Positions 1 to 6,066 of a stretch of DNA of 9,826 bases are shown piece after piece. Under the pieces are notes generated by a model. The model saw nothing but the letters and a program-made list of their open reading frames with translations. It was not told where the DNA came from and did no database searches. The position numbers were made by a program, and so were the translations under genes. The first letter of the stretch is position 1, and each line of letters begins with the position of its first letter. Source of the stretch: an uncultured Verrucomicrobiae bacterium (GTDB lineage Bacteria; Verrucomicrobiota; Verrucomicrobiia; Verrucomicrobiales; DEV007); the NCBI GenBank assembly GCA_937898895.1, contig CALDKL010000488.1:1-9826 (forward strand), written 5' to 3'.

Positions 1-1
1 T

Positions 2-1141
2 GTGCTTCCCTTCACCTTCTCTGCGGCTCCTTCTCGAGCCCAGGATGCTCCTCCCGCGCCCCAATCCGCCGAAGCGGCTCCGGCTCCGGACGCGGCGAAG
101 CCAGTGCTCACACCGGCCCCTCTCGCGCCCGCCCCAGGATCTGCGGCAGCGGAGAAGCCGGTGATCAAGGAGACCGATGTATTGCTCGAGGTGGATGGCA
201 CACCGATCACGGTGCTGGACGTGCGCGAACTCTTTACCGCCCGCTACGGTCGTCAGTTCGAGCAGATGCCGCAGGAGCAGCGGGCGATGATCGAGCCGCA
301 GATCCAGCAAATGGTGATGAACGAGCTGATCCAGAAAACCCTCCTCATCAATGCGGCGGAGAAAGAAGGGATGAAAGTGGAAAAGGCGGAGATCGAGCAA
401 AGCCTGAAGGAAATCGCCGCCCAGGTCCCCGAGGGCGAGTCGCTCGAAGATTTCGCGAAGTCGGCTGGAGTCAGCCTTGAACGCATCCGGGAACAGATCG
501 CAGTCGATACGAAGATCCGAAAGCTTTATGAAAAGGTCACCGCCGAGGTAAAGGCACCCGAGGCGGCGGAAGTGAAGAAGTATTTCGACGAGCACCCCGA
601 AGAATTCGAGCAAAAGGCAGCGGTGGCTGCCTCGCATATCCTCATTTCCACCCAGGGGATCACGGACCCGACCCAGCTCGCGGCCAAGGAGAAGATTGCC
701 AAGGAACTCCGCGAGGAGATCGTGGCGAAGAAGGGCGAGAATTTTGCGGAGATGGCCACCCTGCATTCGGATTGTCCCAGCAAGGCTCAGGGTGGGGATC
801 TCGGTGAATTTGAGAAAGGTCAGATGGTGCCGGAATTCGAAACGGCGGCCTTCACCCAGGAGGTCGGTGCCATCGGTGAATGCGTGAAAACTCAGTTCGG
901 CTACCATATCATCAAGGTCGGCAGCAAGAAGGAGGCGAAAAAGCTCGCATTCGCTGAGGTGGAAAAGGACCTGGTGGAAACCCTGACCGATCAGCGCAAA
1001 TCGGAGAAGATGGGCTCCTACGTGAAGGATCTTCGCGAAAAGGCGAAGATCATCCAGACGGGAGCGCCTGCGGCGCCGGGCGGAACACCTGATCCGGCAA
1101 TCCCCGGATCCCCCTCTCCCAAGGAGAAGGCGGAGATCTGA
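2..1141 (+). CDS. Exported PpiC/SurA-type peptidyl-prolyl cis-trans isomerase, 5' partial
   Basis: Parvulin-type foldase that would isomerise X-Pro bonds of, or chaperone, proteins outside the cytoplasm. The frame is open to the window edge, so the true start and most of the signal peptide lie upstream; numbering here is from the GTG at base 2. Residues 1-15 look like the tail of a signal peptide (hydrophobic stretch, then SRAQ/DAPP). An Ala/Pro-rich linker runs to about 55. A SurA_N-like helical chaperone segment covers about 60-180 (VDGTPITVLDVREL, then MVMNELIQKTLL). The PpiC rotamase domain covers about 205-308, with the hallmarks ASHILI, GGDLGEF, MVPEFE and FGYHIIKV. A basic helix and a Pro/Ala-rich tail (355-379) close the protein. 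The family call is firm. Whether it is a SurA-like outer-membrane chaperone or a PrsA-like foldase cannot be decided. It ends in TGA; the next gene is about 400 bases away, so they are probably not tightly coupled. Confidence 0.93.
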   Translation: MLPFTFSAAPSRAQDAPPAPQSAEAAPAPDAAKPVLTPAPLAPAPGSAAAEKPVIKETDVLLEVDGTPITVLDVRELFTARYGRQFEQMPQEQRAMIEPQIQQMVMNELIQKTLLINAAEKEGMKVEKAEIEQSLKEIAAQVPEGESLEDFAKSAGVSLERIREQIAVDTKIRKLYEKVTAEVKAPEAAEVKKYFDEHPEEFEQKAAVAASHILISTQGITDPTQLAAKEKIAKELREEIVAKKGENFAEMATLHSDCPSKAQGGDLGEFEKGQMVPEFETAAFTQEVGAIGECVKTQFGYHIIKVGSKKEAKKLAFAEVEKDLVETLTDQRKSEKMGSYVKDLREKAKIIQTGAPAAPGGTPDPAIPGSPSPKEKAEI

Positions 1142-1538
1142 TCGAGGGAGAGGATTCTCTCGTGAGAGACGCAGGTTCCCGTTCGCATCAAGCGAAGCCG
1201 AGAGCCCTTGACCCCTTGGTCACGGCCGGCTCTCGCGCGGCTTTCCGCTTCCGTTCCCTGGTGTTGTCGGTGCCCTCCTCGCTGAGAAGAACCTGCTCCT
1301 CCAGCAGCACCCTACGATTGTGGGCCAGGCAGCGGGGGCGCACCGATCATCAAGACCGTGCCTTGCGCGAATTCGGGATTGTGGTTTTTCACGCGATTCG
1401 CTAGTGTCGGTTGACTACCGGAATTTGCGCAAGGGAACGCGGAATGCCCCAGCGACCTCCAGGAAACACAGTTTCAAGATCAACCTTCTCAGCAAACGGT
1501 GCCCTCCGCCGGGCGGACCGCATCCACCTCGTTCCTCC
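1142..1538. other. Gene-poor intergenic region with clustered inverted repeats
   Basis: About 400 bases lie between the isomerase stop and the next credible start. The open frames here (for example 1162-1404) are Arg/Ser-rich and resemble no family I know. The left half holds several small inverted repeats in a row: GAGAG/CTCTC (1148-1161), TTCGC/GCGAA (1182-1196), an 8-bp CGAGAGCC/GGCTCTCG pair (1199-1235) enclosing TGACC/GGTCA, GCGG/CCGC (1237-1248) and CTGCT/AGCAG (1293-1307). None is followed by a clean T-run. I see no riboswitch, tRNA or known small RNA. The right half (1310-1538) has no clear promoter or ribosome-binding site. A TTGACT at 1411 has no matching -10, and TTGCGCAA at 1425-1432 is a short palindrome. 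Confidence 0.6.
1199..1235 (+). other. Nested stem-loop, possible transcript 3' end or structured RNA element
   Basis: The outer arms CGAGAGCC (1199-1206) and GGCTCTCG (1228-1235) pair perfectly over 8 bp. Inside, TGACC (1209-1213) and GGTCA (1218-1222) pair over 5 bp around a CCTT loop, leaving an asymmetric internal loop of 2 and 5 bases. It lies 57 bases after the isomerase stop codon. The missing T-run argues against a textbook intrinsic terminator. It could protect the 3' end of the mRNA or belong to a larger RNA fold. Confidence 0.4.
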
Positions 1539-2561
1539 ATGAATCCCAGAATCCTCCTCCTGTGCGGAGCACTTGCCGCAACGGTCTTTTCCCGACCGCT
1601 TCTTGCCGTAGATCTGACTCCGGACCAGATCCAGTCTCTGAAGTCGAGGTTGCAGTCGATCAAAGACAACCTCGCAACCCACATCACGACGCGGAATACC
1701 AGCGCAGCTCAGGCGTTTGCCGCCGCCGCGAATGACCCGCGTGCCGCTGTCGAGCTCTATCTGAATTGCGTCAAGATGGTCGATTATGACCGCGAAGGTC
1801 GGCCTGAATCGGATTTTCGCGCCTGGAAGGACGGTCAGAACGACCGCCTTCGCGACCCGCAGGTCATCGAATCGCTCCAGCAGCAACTGCGTTACCTCGC
1901 CCTGAGTTGTCAGGCGGCGGAATCGGAAGACAAGAGGCCGGTTTTTGTCGCCCTGATGAATCACGTCGATGCCCTCAGCCGCCTCACCGAACAGCCGACC
2001 GGTGCGATCACCCAGTCCGTGGCCAATTCGGTTTTCGCGAAAGCCTATTTTCTCGAGAAACTTCTCGGTGGCAATGAAAACTGGGAACCGGTGCCGATCA
2101 ACATCGCGGGGATTTATAACAAGGCGATCATGCCCTATCTGCGCGAAAAGGAACCCGCTTCCCTGATGAATGCCTGGGACAAACGCATCGAGCAGCAAAC
2201 TCGGCTCGTCGCGATGGTGGAAGCGAAAAAGGCGGAGGAACTGCGCGGACTGAACCGCGACGAGGAGCGCCGCACCCGCAACAATCAGGCCAATCAGGGC
2301 GGCACGCTCGGACAGCATTCACAGGAGGAATTCAACCAACATACCCTTCCCCAACTGCAGTGGGGCAAGCTGAAGGACATGTTCCTCTACGTCGACCAGG
2401 TTGCCGGGGCGAAGGGCATGCTTGATTTTGTCGAAGCGAATTTCAAGCACGAGTTCGGCGAACAGTTCTACCAGGAGTTCGAGGAACTCATCGATTCCGC
2501 GCAGGGCGTCGGTTCGGCGCGAATGCCCTCTCCGGCTCCTCCGACACCGAAAACGAACTGA
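1539..2561 (+). CDS. Secreted alpha-helical protein of unknown function
   Basis: 340 residues; I do not recognise the family. The start is placed at the ATG at 1539 because it opens directly into a signal peptide: a basic MNPR end, a hydrophobic core at 5-19, and a likely signal peptidase I cut after LLA (residue 23). Upstream in-frame starts would add a non-hydrophobic, Arg-rich leader. C9 is not in a good lipobox, so a lipoprotein is unlikely. The mature part appears almost wholly helical. One helix at 27-50 (LTPDQIQSLKSRLQSIKDNL) has heptad character, followed by an Ala-rich stretch at 56-72, a charged helical middle part, a Gln/Glu/Arg-rich segment near 215-250, and an aromatic C-terminal block (281-320, YVDQ, FVEANFKHEFGEQFYQEFEE). 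It ends in a Pro-rich tail. The mature chain has two Cys, C77 and C124. No catalytic motif is visible. No Shine-Dalgarno is seen; CCTCGTTCCTCC precedes the ATG. It converges on the SSB-like gene 27 bases away. Confidence 0.8.
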   Translation: MNPRILLLCGALAATVFSRPLLAVDLTPDQIQSLKSRLQSIKDNLATHITTRNTSAAQAFAAAANDPRAAVELYLNCVKMVDYDREGRPESDFRAWKDGQNDRLRDPQVIESLQQQLRYLALSCQAAESEDKRPVFVALMNHVDALSRLTEQPTGAITQSVANSVFAKAYFLEKLLGGNENWEPVPINIAGIYNKAIMPYLREKEPASLMNAWDKRIEQQTRLVAMVEAKKAEELRGLNRDEERRTRNNQANQGGTLGQHSQEEFNQHTLPQLQWGKLKDMFLYVDQVAGAKGMLDFVEANFKHEFGEQFYQEFEELIDSAQGVGSARMPSPAPPTPKTN

Positions 2562-2577
2562 GACCTTCGAGACCTTC
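2560..2577. repeat. 9-bp perfect tandem repeat at the gene end
   Basis: GAGACCTTC occurs twice head to tail, starting inside the TGA stop of the secreted-protein gene. It fills most of the short gap between the two convergent genes. It is too short to identify; it may be replication slippage. Confidence 0.6.
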
Positions 2578-2588
2578 GCGCTCTTGGA

Positions 2589-3023
2589 TCAGAACGGAAT
2601 GTCGTCGTCGGATTCACGGCCGTAGCCCCCCGGCGGCTCGCTCATCGTCGGGCCGTCATCATCGAAGGGACCCGCTGCCGCCGGAGGATTGCTGCGCCGG
2701 GCCTCGCCGCGGCCATCCCCCGGGGAACGCCCTCCGCCGCCCCCGCCCGAACCCGGCCTCTCGAGCTTCCAGGCATTGAGATTGACGTAGTATTTGCCCT
2801 TGAACTCATTGCCCCGGATGTCGAAGTGGACCTTGATGGGATCTCCAATCGCATAGTCGTCGAGGAGGGTGGCTTTTTCCTTCACGCACTCGAACTTGAT
2901 TGACTGCGGGAACTTCCCGTCCGCGACTTCGATGACAAACTCTCGTTTCGAGAAGCCACTCGGGAAAGTCTGGGTGTCTTCGATGACCTTGACGGTCCCT
3001 TCCAATTCAAAACTCTGTGCCAT
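2589..3023 (-). CDS. DUF3127-type OB-fold protein with SSB-like acidic C-terminal tip
   Basis: 144 residues. Residues 4-90 match what I know of the DUF3127 family: LEGTVKVIEDTQTF, KREFVIEV, a Phe/Pro-centred KFPQSIKFEC, then a VHFDIRGNEFKGKYYVNLNAWKLE ending. The alternating strands fit a small OB-fold. Residues 91-138 form a Gly/Pro/Ser/Arg-rich, probably disordered linker. The chain ends in DDDIPF, the same last six residues as the E. coli single-stranded-DNA-binding protein SSB, where this tip docks repair and replication partners. A second acidic piece, PFDDD, sits at 119-123. I infer a cytoplasmic nucleic-acid-binding role, but DNA binding is not shown by sequence alone. The ATG at 3023 is well supported: CCGGAG sits 7 bases upstream, and the OB-fold starts immediately. 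The upstream minus-strand neighbour is the TM2 gene, 69 bases away. Confidence 0.85.
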   Translation of the reverse strand: MAQSFELEGTVKVIEDTQTFPSGFSKREFVIEVADGKFPQSIKFECVKEKATLLDDYAIGDPIKVHFDIRGNEFKGKYYVNLNAWKLERPGSGGGGGGRSPGDGRGEARRSNPPAAAGPFDDDGPTMSEPPGGYGRESDDDIPF

Positions 3024-3030
3024 GACGCTG

Positions 3031-3036
3031 CTCCGG
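3031..3036 (-). promoter_or_regulatory. Ribosome-binding site of the SSB-like gene
   Basis: On the minus strand CCGGAG lies 7 bases before the ATG at 3023. It is one of only two reasonable Shine-Dalgarno sequences in the window and supports this start. Confidence 0.6.
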
Positions 3037-3037
3037 T

Positions 3038-3061
3038 AGGGCGAGATATCGCCCTGTTTTT
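3038..3061 (+). terminator. Hairpin plus T-run, reads as an intrinsic terminator on the plus strand
   Basis: AGGGCGA (3038-3044) and TCGCCCT (3049-3055) form a perfect 7-bp stem around GATA, followed on the plus strand by G and five T (3057-3061). In that direction it resembles an intrinsic terminator, yet both flanking genes are on the minus strand. It may stop plus-strand read-through from the secreted-protein gene ending at 2561. On the minus strand the same hairpin lies in the leader of the SSB-like gene, just upstream of its ribosome-binding site, where it could shape translation. Confidence 0.5.
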
Positions 3062-3092
3062 GCGGGAGGAAAAGGGGAATTTCAGGCCTTTC

Positions 3093-3539
3093 TCAGCCCC
3101 CGATGAGCCGATCGGGCGGAGCAGAGGGCGCAGGAACGGGATCGCGACCCTGGCGTTTTGCGTTCAGTTCGGTGATCTGCGTGTTCAAGGTGCAGAAATC
3201 ATACAGCCAGCCGATCACAAAGAGGCCGCCGGTGACGAGGTAGAGCAGCCCGGTGAACCATTTGCCCATGTAGATCCGGTGAATGCCGAGGTAGCCGAGA
3301 AAGGTTTGCAGGATCCAGGCCACCGAATAGTCAATTTCGCCCATCTTGTAGCGAAAATCGGCTTTTCGATCCATCCCGGGAATCAGAAACAAGTCCACGA
3401 TCCAGCCGATCAGAAAAAGGCCGCCGGTGAAAAACCAGATCACTCCCGAGATGGGGCGACCGTAGTAGAATCGGTGTGATCCGGTGAAACCGAAAATCCA
3501 GAGGAGATATCCAATCGTCTTGCGGTGGGTGGATTCCAT
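3093..3539 (-). CDS. Membrane protein with two tandem TM2 domains
   Basis: 148 residues with two copies of the TM2 domain (a pair of membrane helices joined by a short turn). Copy 1 is about 8-55: YLLWIFGFTGSHRFYYGR, then ISGVIWFFTGGLFLIGWIVDLF. Copy 2 is about 72-118: ILQTFLGYLGIHRIYMGK, then FTGLLYLVTGGLFVIGWLYDFC. Both keep the G-x-HR-x-Y-x-G turn and the TGGLF-IGW-D end of the family, with the conserved Asp at 49 and 114. Four membrane helices are expected. The C-terminal 30 residues are polar and Pro-rich. Most bacterial TM2 proteins I know carry one copy, so the pair suggests an internal duplication. The molecular function of bacterial TM2 proteins is not established. The ATG at 3539 gives a short polar lead before the first helix; no clear Shine-Dalgarno precedes it. 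The gene lies between the TPR gene (213 bases upstream on this strand) and the SSB-like gene. Confidence 0.88.
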   Translation of the reverse strand: MESTHRKTIGYLLWIFGFTGSHRFYYGRPISGVIWFFTGGLFLIGWIVDLFLIPGMDRKADFRYKMGEIDYSVAWILQTFLGYLGIHRIYMGKWFTGLLYLVTGGLFVIGWLYDFCTLNTQITELNAKRQGRDPVPAPSAPPDRLIGG

Positions 3540-3631
3540 GGAGTCAGCATCGACGAAATGGCAACATTCGCCACTGACAAAACCACCGAATCGATCCGGA
3601 GATCAATTCGGGAAGTCGCCGACCGACCCAT

Positions 3632-3649
3632 ATGGCACCCTCGTGCCAT
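3632..3649 (-). other. Strong intergenic stem-loop between the TPR and TM2 genes
   Basis: ATGGCAC (3632-3638) and GTGCCAT (3643-3649) pair perfectly over 7 bp around a 4-base loop. It lies 103 bases past the TPR stop and 92 bases before the TM2 start in the minus direction. No T-run follows on either strand, so it is not a textbook terminator; it could still mark a transcript end or processing point. Nearby, TCCGGT (3680-3685) and ACCGGA (3701-3706) form a weaker repeat enclosing CTCGCGAG. Otherwise 3540-3752 shows no gene. Confidence 0.45.
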
Positions 3650-3752
3650 CGCTCCACGCCGTTGCTCCGCCGAATTCGATCCGGTCTCGCGAGAGGGGTG
3701 ACCGGAGAAGGAGTTTTGGTCTCGATCCCACCGTTCGGGAAGCTCCAAAGCA

Positions 3753-5177
3753 TCAGCTTCCGTAGGATCGTTCGACTCGCTCGGCGACGTCGCGATATCC
3801 GTAGTCGATCGCGTAGATCTGCTTCAGCGCATCGAGGTATTTGGTGTGATTGCCGAGTTTCTCGTAGAGCAGGCCGACATTGTAGAGGAGTTCCTTCTTG
3901 GTCTCGTCCATGCCGGTTAGTTCCCCGATAGCCTCTTCGAACTGCCCTGCGGCAAGGTCGGTCATGCCCATGCGGTCGTAGCATTGGCCGAGGTAGTTCA
4001 TGACTTTGATTCGCAGATTGGGGCTGCGTTTCGCCATTTGAAGGTGCTGAATCGCCTCACGGTATTGCCCGGCCTGGTACAGTCGGGAGCCGAGTTCGTA
4101 ACGGAGTTCATTGTCCGTCGGATTGCGGTCGACACGCTCTTTCGACTCCGCGATGAGCGTGGCCATCTGTGCCTGCTCGGCCTCAATGAGCTGTTGGCGA
4201 TATTGCTCGATGTCGGGATGCCCCGGATTCTCCTCGACGAACTGACGGAGCTGATCGAGATACGCCTTGTTCACCGTTTCGCGGATCGAGGCGACCTTCT
4301 TTTCCAACGAAGGATCGTTGTTGCTGAGGTGAAGAGCCCACTCGTAGAACTGGAGCGAGGTCTGGAAATCCTCCAGTTGCTCGTAGGTGGCGGCGAGTTT
4401 TTTCGTCACTTCGAGGTTGTTCTGGTCGGCGGAATACTCGGCGAGGAGCGATTCGGCCTGGGCTGCGAGCATCTCCGGCGTCATGGCGGCACGGCCCTTG
4501 CTCTCCAGTTCCTTGGCTTGATTCTTGTCCTTGAGGAGGTCGCGCCAATCGCCGCTGCTATCCCACTTCTGCGAGGCAATGGAGCCTCGGGCAGTGGCAT
4601 CCTTGTACTTCTTCGTTGCCTCGAGGTCGGCACGGTTTTTCTCAACGATCTTTCCGTAGATCTCGGCGGCCTTGTCGAAGATCTCGCGCGCCATGTAAAA
4701 ATCGCCGAGTTTGTGGTAGAATTTCAGGTTGTCGGGATCTCCATCGATGACGGTCTGGAGGGCGAACCCGGCGGTGGAGGGCAAGCCAACTGCCGCTGCG
4801 GCCTCGTAGAGGAGTTCGTTGCCCTGGGCATTGTAGGGGTCCGTCGCAAGGACTTCTTTCTCCAGTGCTTCGATCACCTTGAGGGGATCCTTTTTCAACT
4901 GGGTCTGGAGCTTCATCACCTTGAGCGATTCGCCGCCCATCTTGAGGCCGCGCTTGCCCTCATTCTCTTTTACGGCAGCGAGTCGGAGTCGCTTGCGCCC
5001 CTCGAGGAAGCCAGGTTCCTTGGCAAGAACGGCCTGGAGGAGGCTGATTGCATAGCTCCAGTTGCGCACCTCCATGGCACTTTCCGCCTTGAGGAAAAGC
5101 TTGTTCAGATTCGGTGCCAGTTGGGTCTGGCGGACGTCGTCGCGATACTGCTGGGTGGTGTTCGATTCTTCGGACAT
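3753..5177 (-). CDS. Cytoplasmic tetratricopeptide-repeat (TPR) scaffold protein
   Basis: 474 residues, no signal peptide and no membrane helix, so probably a cytoplasmic scaffold binding unknown partners. TPR-like helix pairs are scattered along it: about 27-60 (LFLKAESAMEVRNWSYAISLLQAVLAKEP with W-A-P spacing), 118-148, 152-185 (LKFYHKLGDFYMAREIFDKAAEIYGKIVEKN), 255-290 (KKLAATYEQLEDFQTSLQFYEWALHLSNND), 355-385 (NELRYELGSRLYQAGQYREAIQHLQMAKR), 391-420 and 429-460. A less regular Lys/Glu-rich stretch at 185-250 separates an N-terminal from a C-terminal repeat block. The open frame continues upstream through rdgB in antisense, but ATG 5177 (MSEESNTTQQ) is chosen because everything before it is shadow sequence and a promoter-like element lies at 5253-5282. 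No strong Shine-Dalgarno is seen. The fold is clear but the function is not. Confidence 0.87.
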   Translation of the reverse strand: MSEESNTTQQYRDDVRQTQLAPNLNKLFLKAESAMEVRNWSYAISLLQAVLAKEPGFLEGRKRLRLAAVKENEGKRGLKMGGESLKVMKLQTQLKKDPLKVIEALEKEVLATDPYNAQGNELLYEAAAAVGLPSTAGFALQTVIDGDPDNLKFYHKLGDFYMAREIFDKAAEIYGKIVEKNRADLEATKKYKDATARGSIASQKWDSSGDWRDLLKDKNQAKELESKGRAAMTPEMLAAQAESLLAEYSADQNNLEVTKKLAATYEQLEDFQTSLQFYEWALHLSNNDPSLEKKVASIRETVNKAYLDQLRQFVEENPGHPDIEQYRQQLIEAEQAQMATLIAESKERVDRNPTDNELRYELGSRLYQAGQYREAIQHLQMAKRSPNLRIKVMNYLGQCYDRMGMTDLAAGQFEEAIGELTGMDETKKELLYNVGLLYEKLGNHTKYLDALKQIYAIDYGYRDVAERVERSYGS

Positions 5178-5252
5178 GGTCTCGTGTCTTCCGCTGGGAT
5201 CTGGATCAATAAGGAGGGGGGCTCGGCGCTCGCGCGAAACCCAAGGGGGGAA

Positions 5253-5282
5253 ATCATACCACGGTGCGCCGTCACTATTCCA
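5253..5282 (-). promoter_or_regulatory. Candidate extended -10 promoter of the TPR gene
   Basis: On the minus strand TATGAT (5258-5253) matches the -10 consensus at five of six positions and is preceded by TGG, giving the extended -10 TGN pattern. A weak -35, TGGAAT (5282-5277), sits 18 bases upstream. It would give a leader of roughly 70 bases before the TPR start. Assigned by eye only. Confidence 0.35.
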
Positions 5283-5355
5283 GCGAATGTTCGCGCGGGG
5301 CACAATCAAAAACCACCCCGATGGCAAATTTAGGAGTGGATCGGGAGCGCCCCGG

Positions 5356-5387
5356 ACCATTTTTGTCCTGGCTGTGCCAAAAATGGT
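5356..5387. repeat. Perfect 10-bp inverted repeat with 12-base spacer upstream of rdgB
   Basis: ACCATTTTTG (5356-5365) and CAAAAATGGT (5378-5387) are exact reverse complements separated by 12 bases, ending 57 bases before the rdgB ATG. A 10-bp exact match at this spacing is unlikely by chance in such a short region. It could be the operator of a dimeric repressor, since the right arm touches a possible -35 TTGAAA, or an RNA hairpin in the leader. No T-run follows, so it is not an obvious terminator. Confidence 0.6.
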
Positions 5388-5444
5388 TGAAATCAGCGCC
5401 GCATTCCCGATTGCGGGGTCGTTTCGTCCGCACCAGACTTGCCC

Positions 5445-6050
5445 ATGTCCGGAACCTTGCTTGTTGCCACTCACAATGCCCACAAAACGGCGGAAATGCG
5501 TGCGATTCTCGCAGAGCATTTTGCAGAGGTCCGGGACCTGACCTCCTTTGCCGGGATGACCCCGCCCGAGGAATCGGGAAGTACTTTCGCGGAGAATTCG
5601 GCGATCAAAGCTCTCGCCGCGAGCCGGGCGATGCCGGAGGCCTTTGTCCTCGCCGATGATTCGGGGTTGGAAGTCGACGCGCTCGGGGGAGCGCCCGGGG
5701 TGTGTTCGTCGCGTTATGCAGGGGAGGCGGCGACCGATGCCGCGAACCGAATGAAACTGCTCGCAGAACTCGCGCGGCCGGAGGTGTCCGGGCTCTCTCG
5801 CTCGGCCCGCTTCCGCTGTGTCGTGACGGTGGCGCGGGATGGCAAGATCCTCGCGCAGTTCGACGGAGCGGTGGAGGGGCGGATCGCTGCGGTGGAGACG
5901 GGGGCGGGCGGTTTCGGATACGACTCGCTCTTTCTCCCCGAGGGCTACGGGGCCTCCTTCGGCGAATTGCCCGAGTCCGTGAAGAACGGGATGAGCCACC
6001 GGGCTCGGGCTCTCGAGAAGTTTCGGGAGTGGTTGAAGGACAGAAACTGA
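5445..6050 (+). CDS. rdgB: XTP/dITP (non-canonical purine NTP) pyrophosphatase, RdgB/HAM1 family
   Basis: Hydrolyses XTP, dITP and ITP to the monophosphate and pyrophosphate in the cytoplasm, keeping deaminated purines out of DNA and RNA. 201 residues, the normal length for the family. Family motifs appear in order: the N-terminal substrate loop ATHNAHKTAEM (8-18, with N11 and K14), STFAENSAIKA (46-56), the catalytic ADDSGLEVDALGGAPGV (70-86, D71/D72), the SSRYAG turn (88-93), the purine-specificity segment GGFGYDSLF (155-163), and VKNGMSHRARAL (179-190, with S184, H185 and R186). The usual GFGYDP is GFGYDS here, a small change unlikely to matter. ATG 5445 is preferred over a TTG two codons upstream; no Shine-Dalgarno precedes either. 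It ends 16 bases from the convergent hemB stop with no visible terminator between them. Confidence 0.96.
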   Translation: MSGTLLVATHNAHKTAEMRAILAEHFAEVRDLTSFAGMTPPEESGSTFAENSAIKALAASRAMPEAFVLADDSGLEVDALGGAPGVCSSRYAGEAATDAANRMKLLAELARPEVSGLSRSARFRCVVTVARDGKILAQFDGAVEGRIAAVETGAGGFGYDSLFLPEGYGASFGELPESVKNGMSHRARALEKFREWLKDRN

Positions 6051-6066
6051 GAAGGCGCGATCTTGT

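Larger units (their letters stand above)
5178..5444. other. Divergent control region between the TPR gene and rdgB
   Basis: 267 bases between two outward-facing genes, so promoters for both should be here. It holds a possible minus-strand promoter (5253-5282), a 12-base dyad GCGAA-TG-TTCGC (5283-5294) beside it, and a perfect 10-bp inverted repeat (5356-5387). For rdgB a TTGAAA (5387-5392) could be a -35 box overlapping the right arm of that repeat, but no good -10 follows. No small gene is supported. Confidence 0.55.

Noticed and set aside
1162..1404. 80-residue plus-strand open frame after the PpiC gene
   Set aside because: Starts on GTG inside an inverted repeat, is Arg/Ser-rich, and has no ribosome-binding site or family resemblance.
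1411..1439. Possible promoter for the secreted-protein gene starting at TTGACT
   Set aside because: The -35 is good, but the base string at 16-18 spacing is GC-rich and has no -10 resemblance.
1142..1538. Riboswitch, tRNA or known small RNA in the gene-free stretch
   Set aside because: No cloverleaf, no conserved riboswitch core and no SRP, 6S or tmRNA signature seen on either strand.
1401..2318. 305-residue minus-strand open frame opposite the secreted protein
   Set aside because: Arg/His-rich product with no motif. The plus-strand frame has a signal peptide and ordinary amino-acid composition, so it is the better gene.
3984..5333. 449-residue plus-strand open frame antisense to the TPR gene
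   Set aside because: Shadow frame: GC-rich codon bias leaves few stops opposite a real gene. Its translation is Leu/Val/Gly-rich without domains, while the minus strand has clear TPR motifs.
5178..5999. In-frame upstream extension of the TPR gene through rdgB
   Set aside because: It would overlap the well-supported rdgB gene in antisense; the added residues have no repeat character, and ATG 5177 is a natural start.
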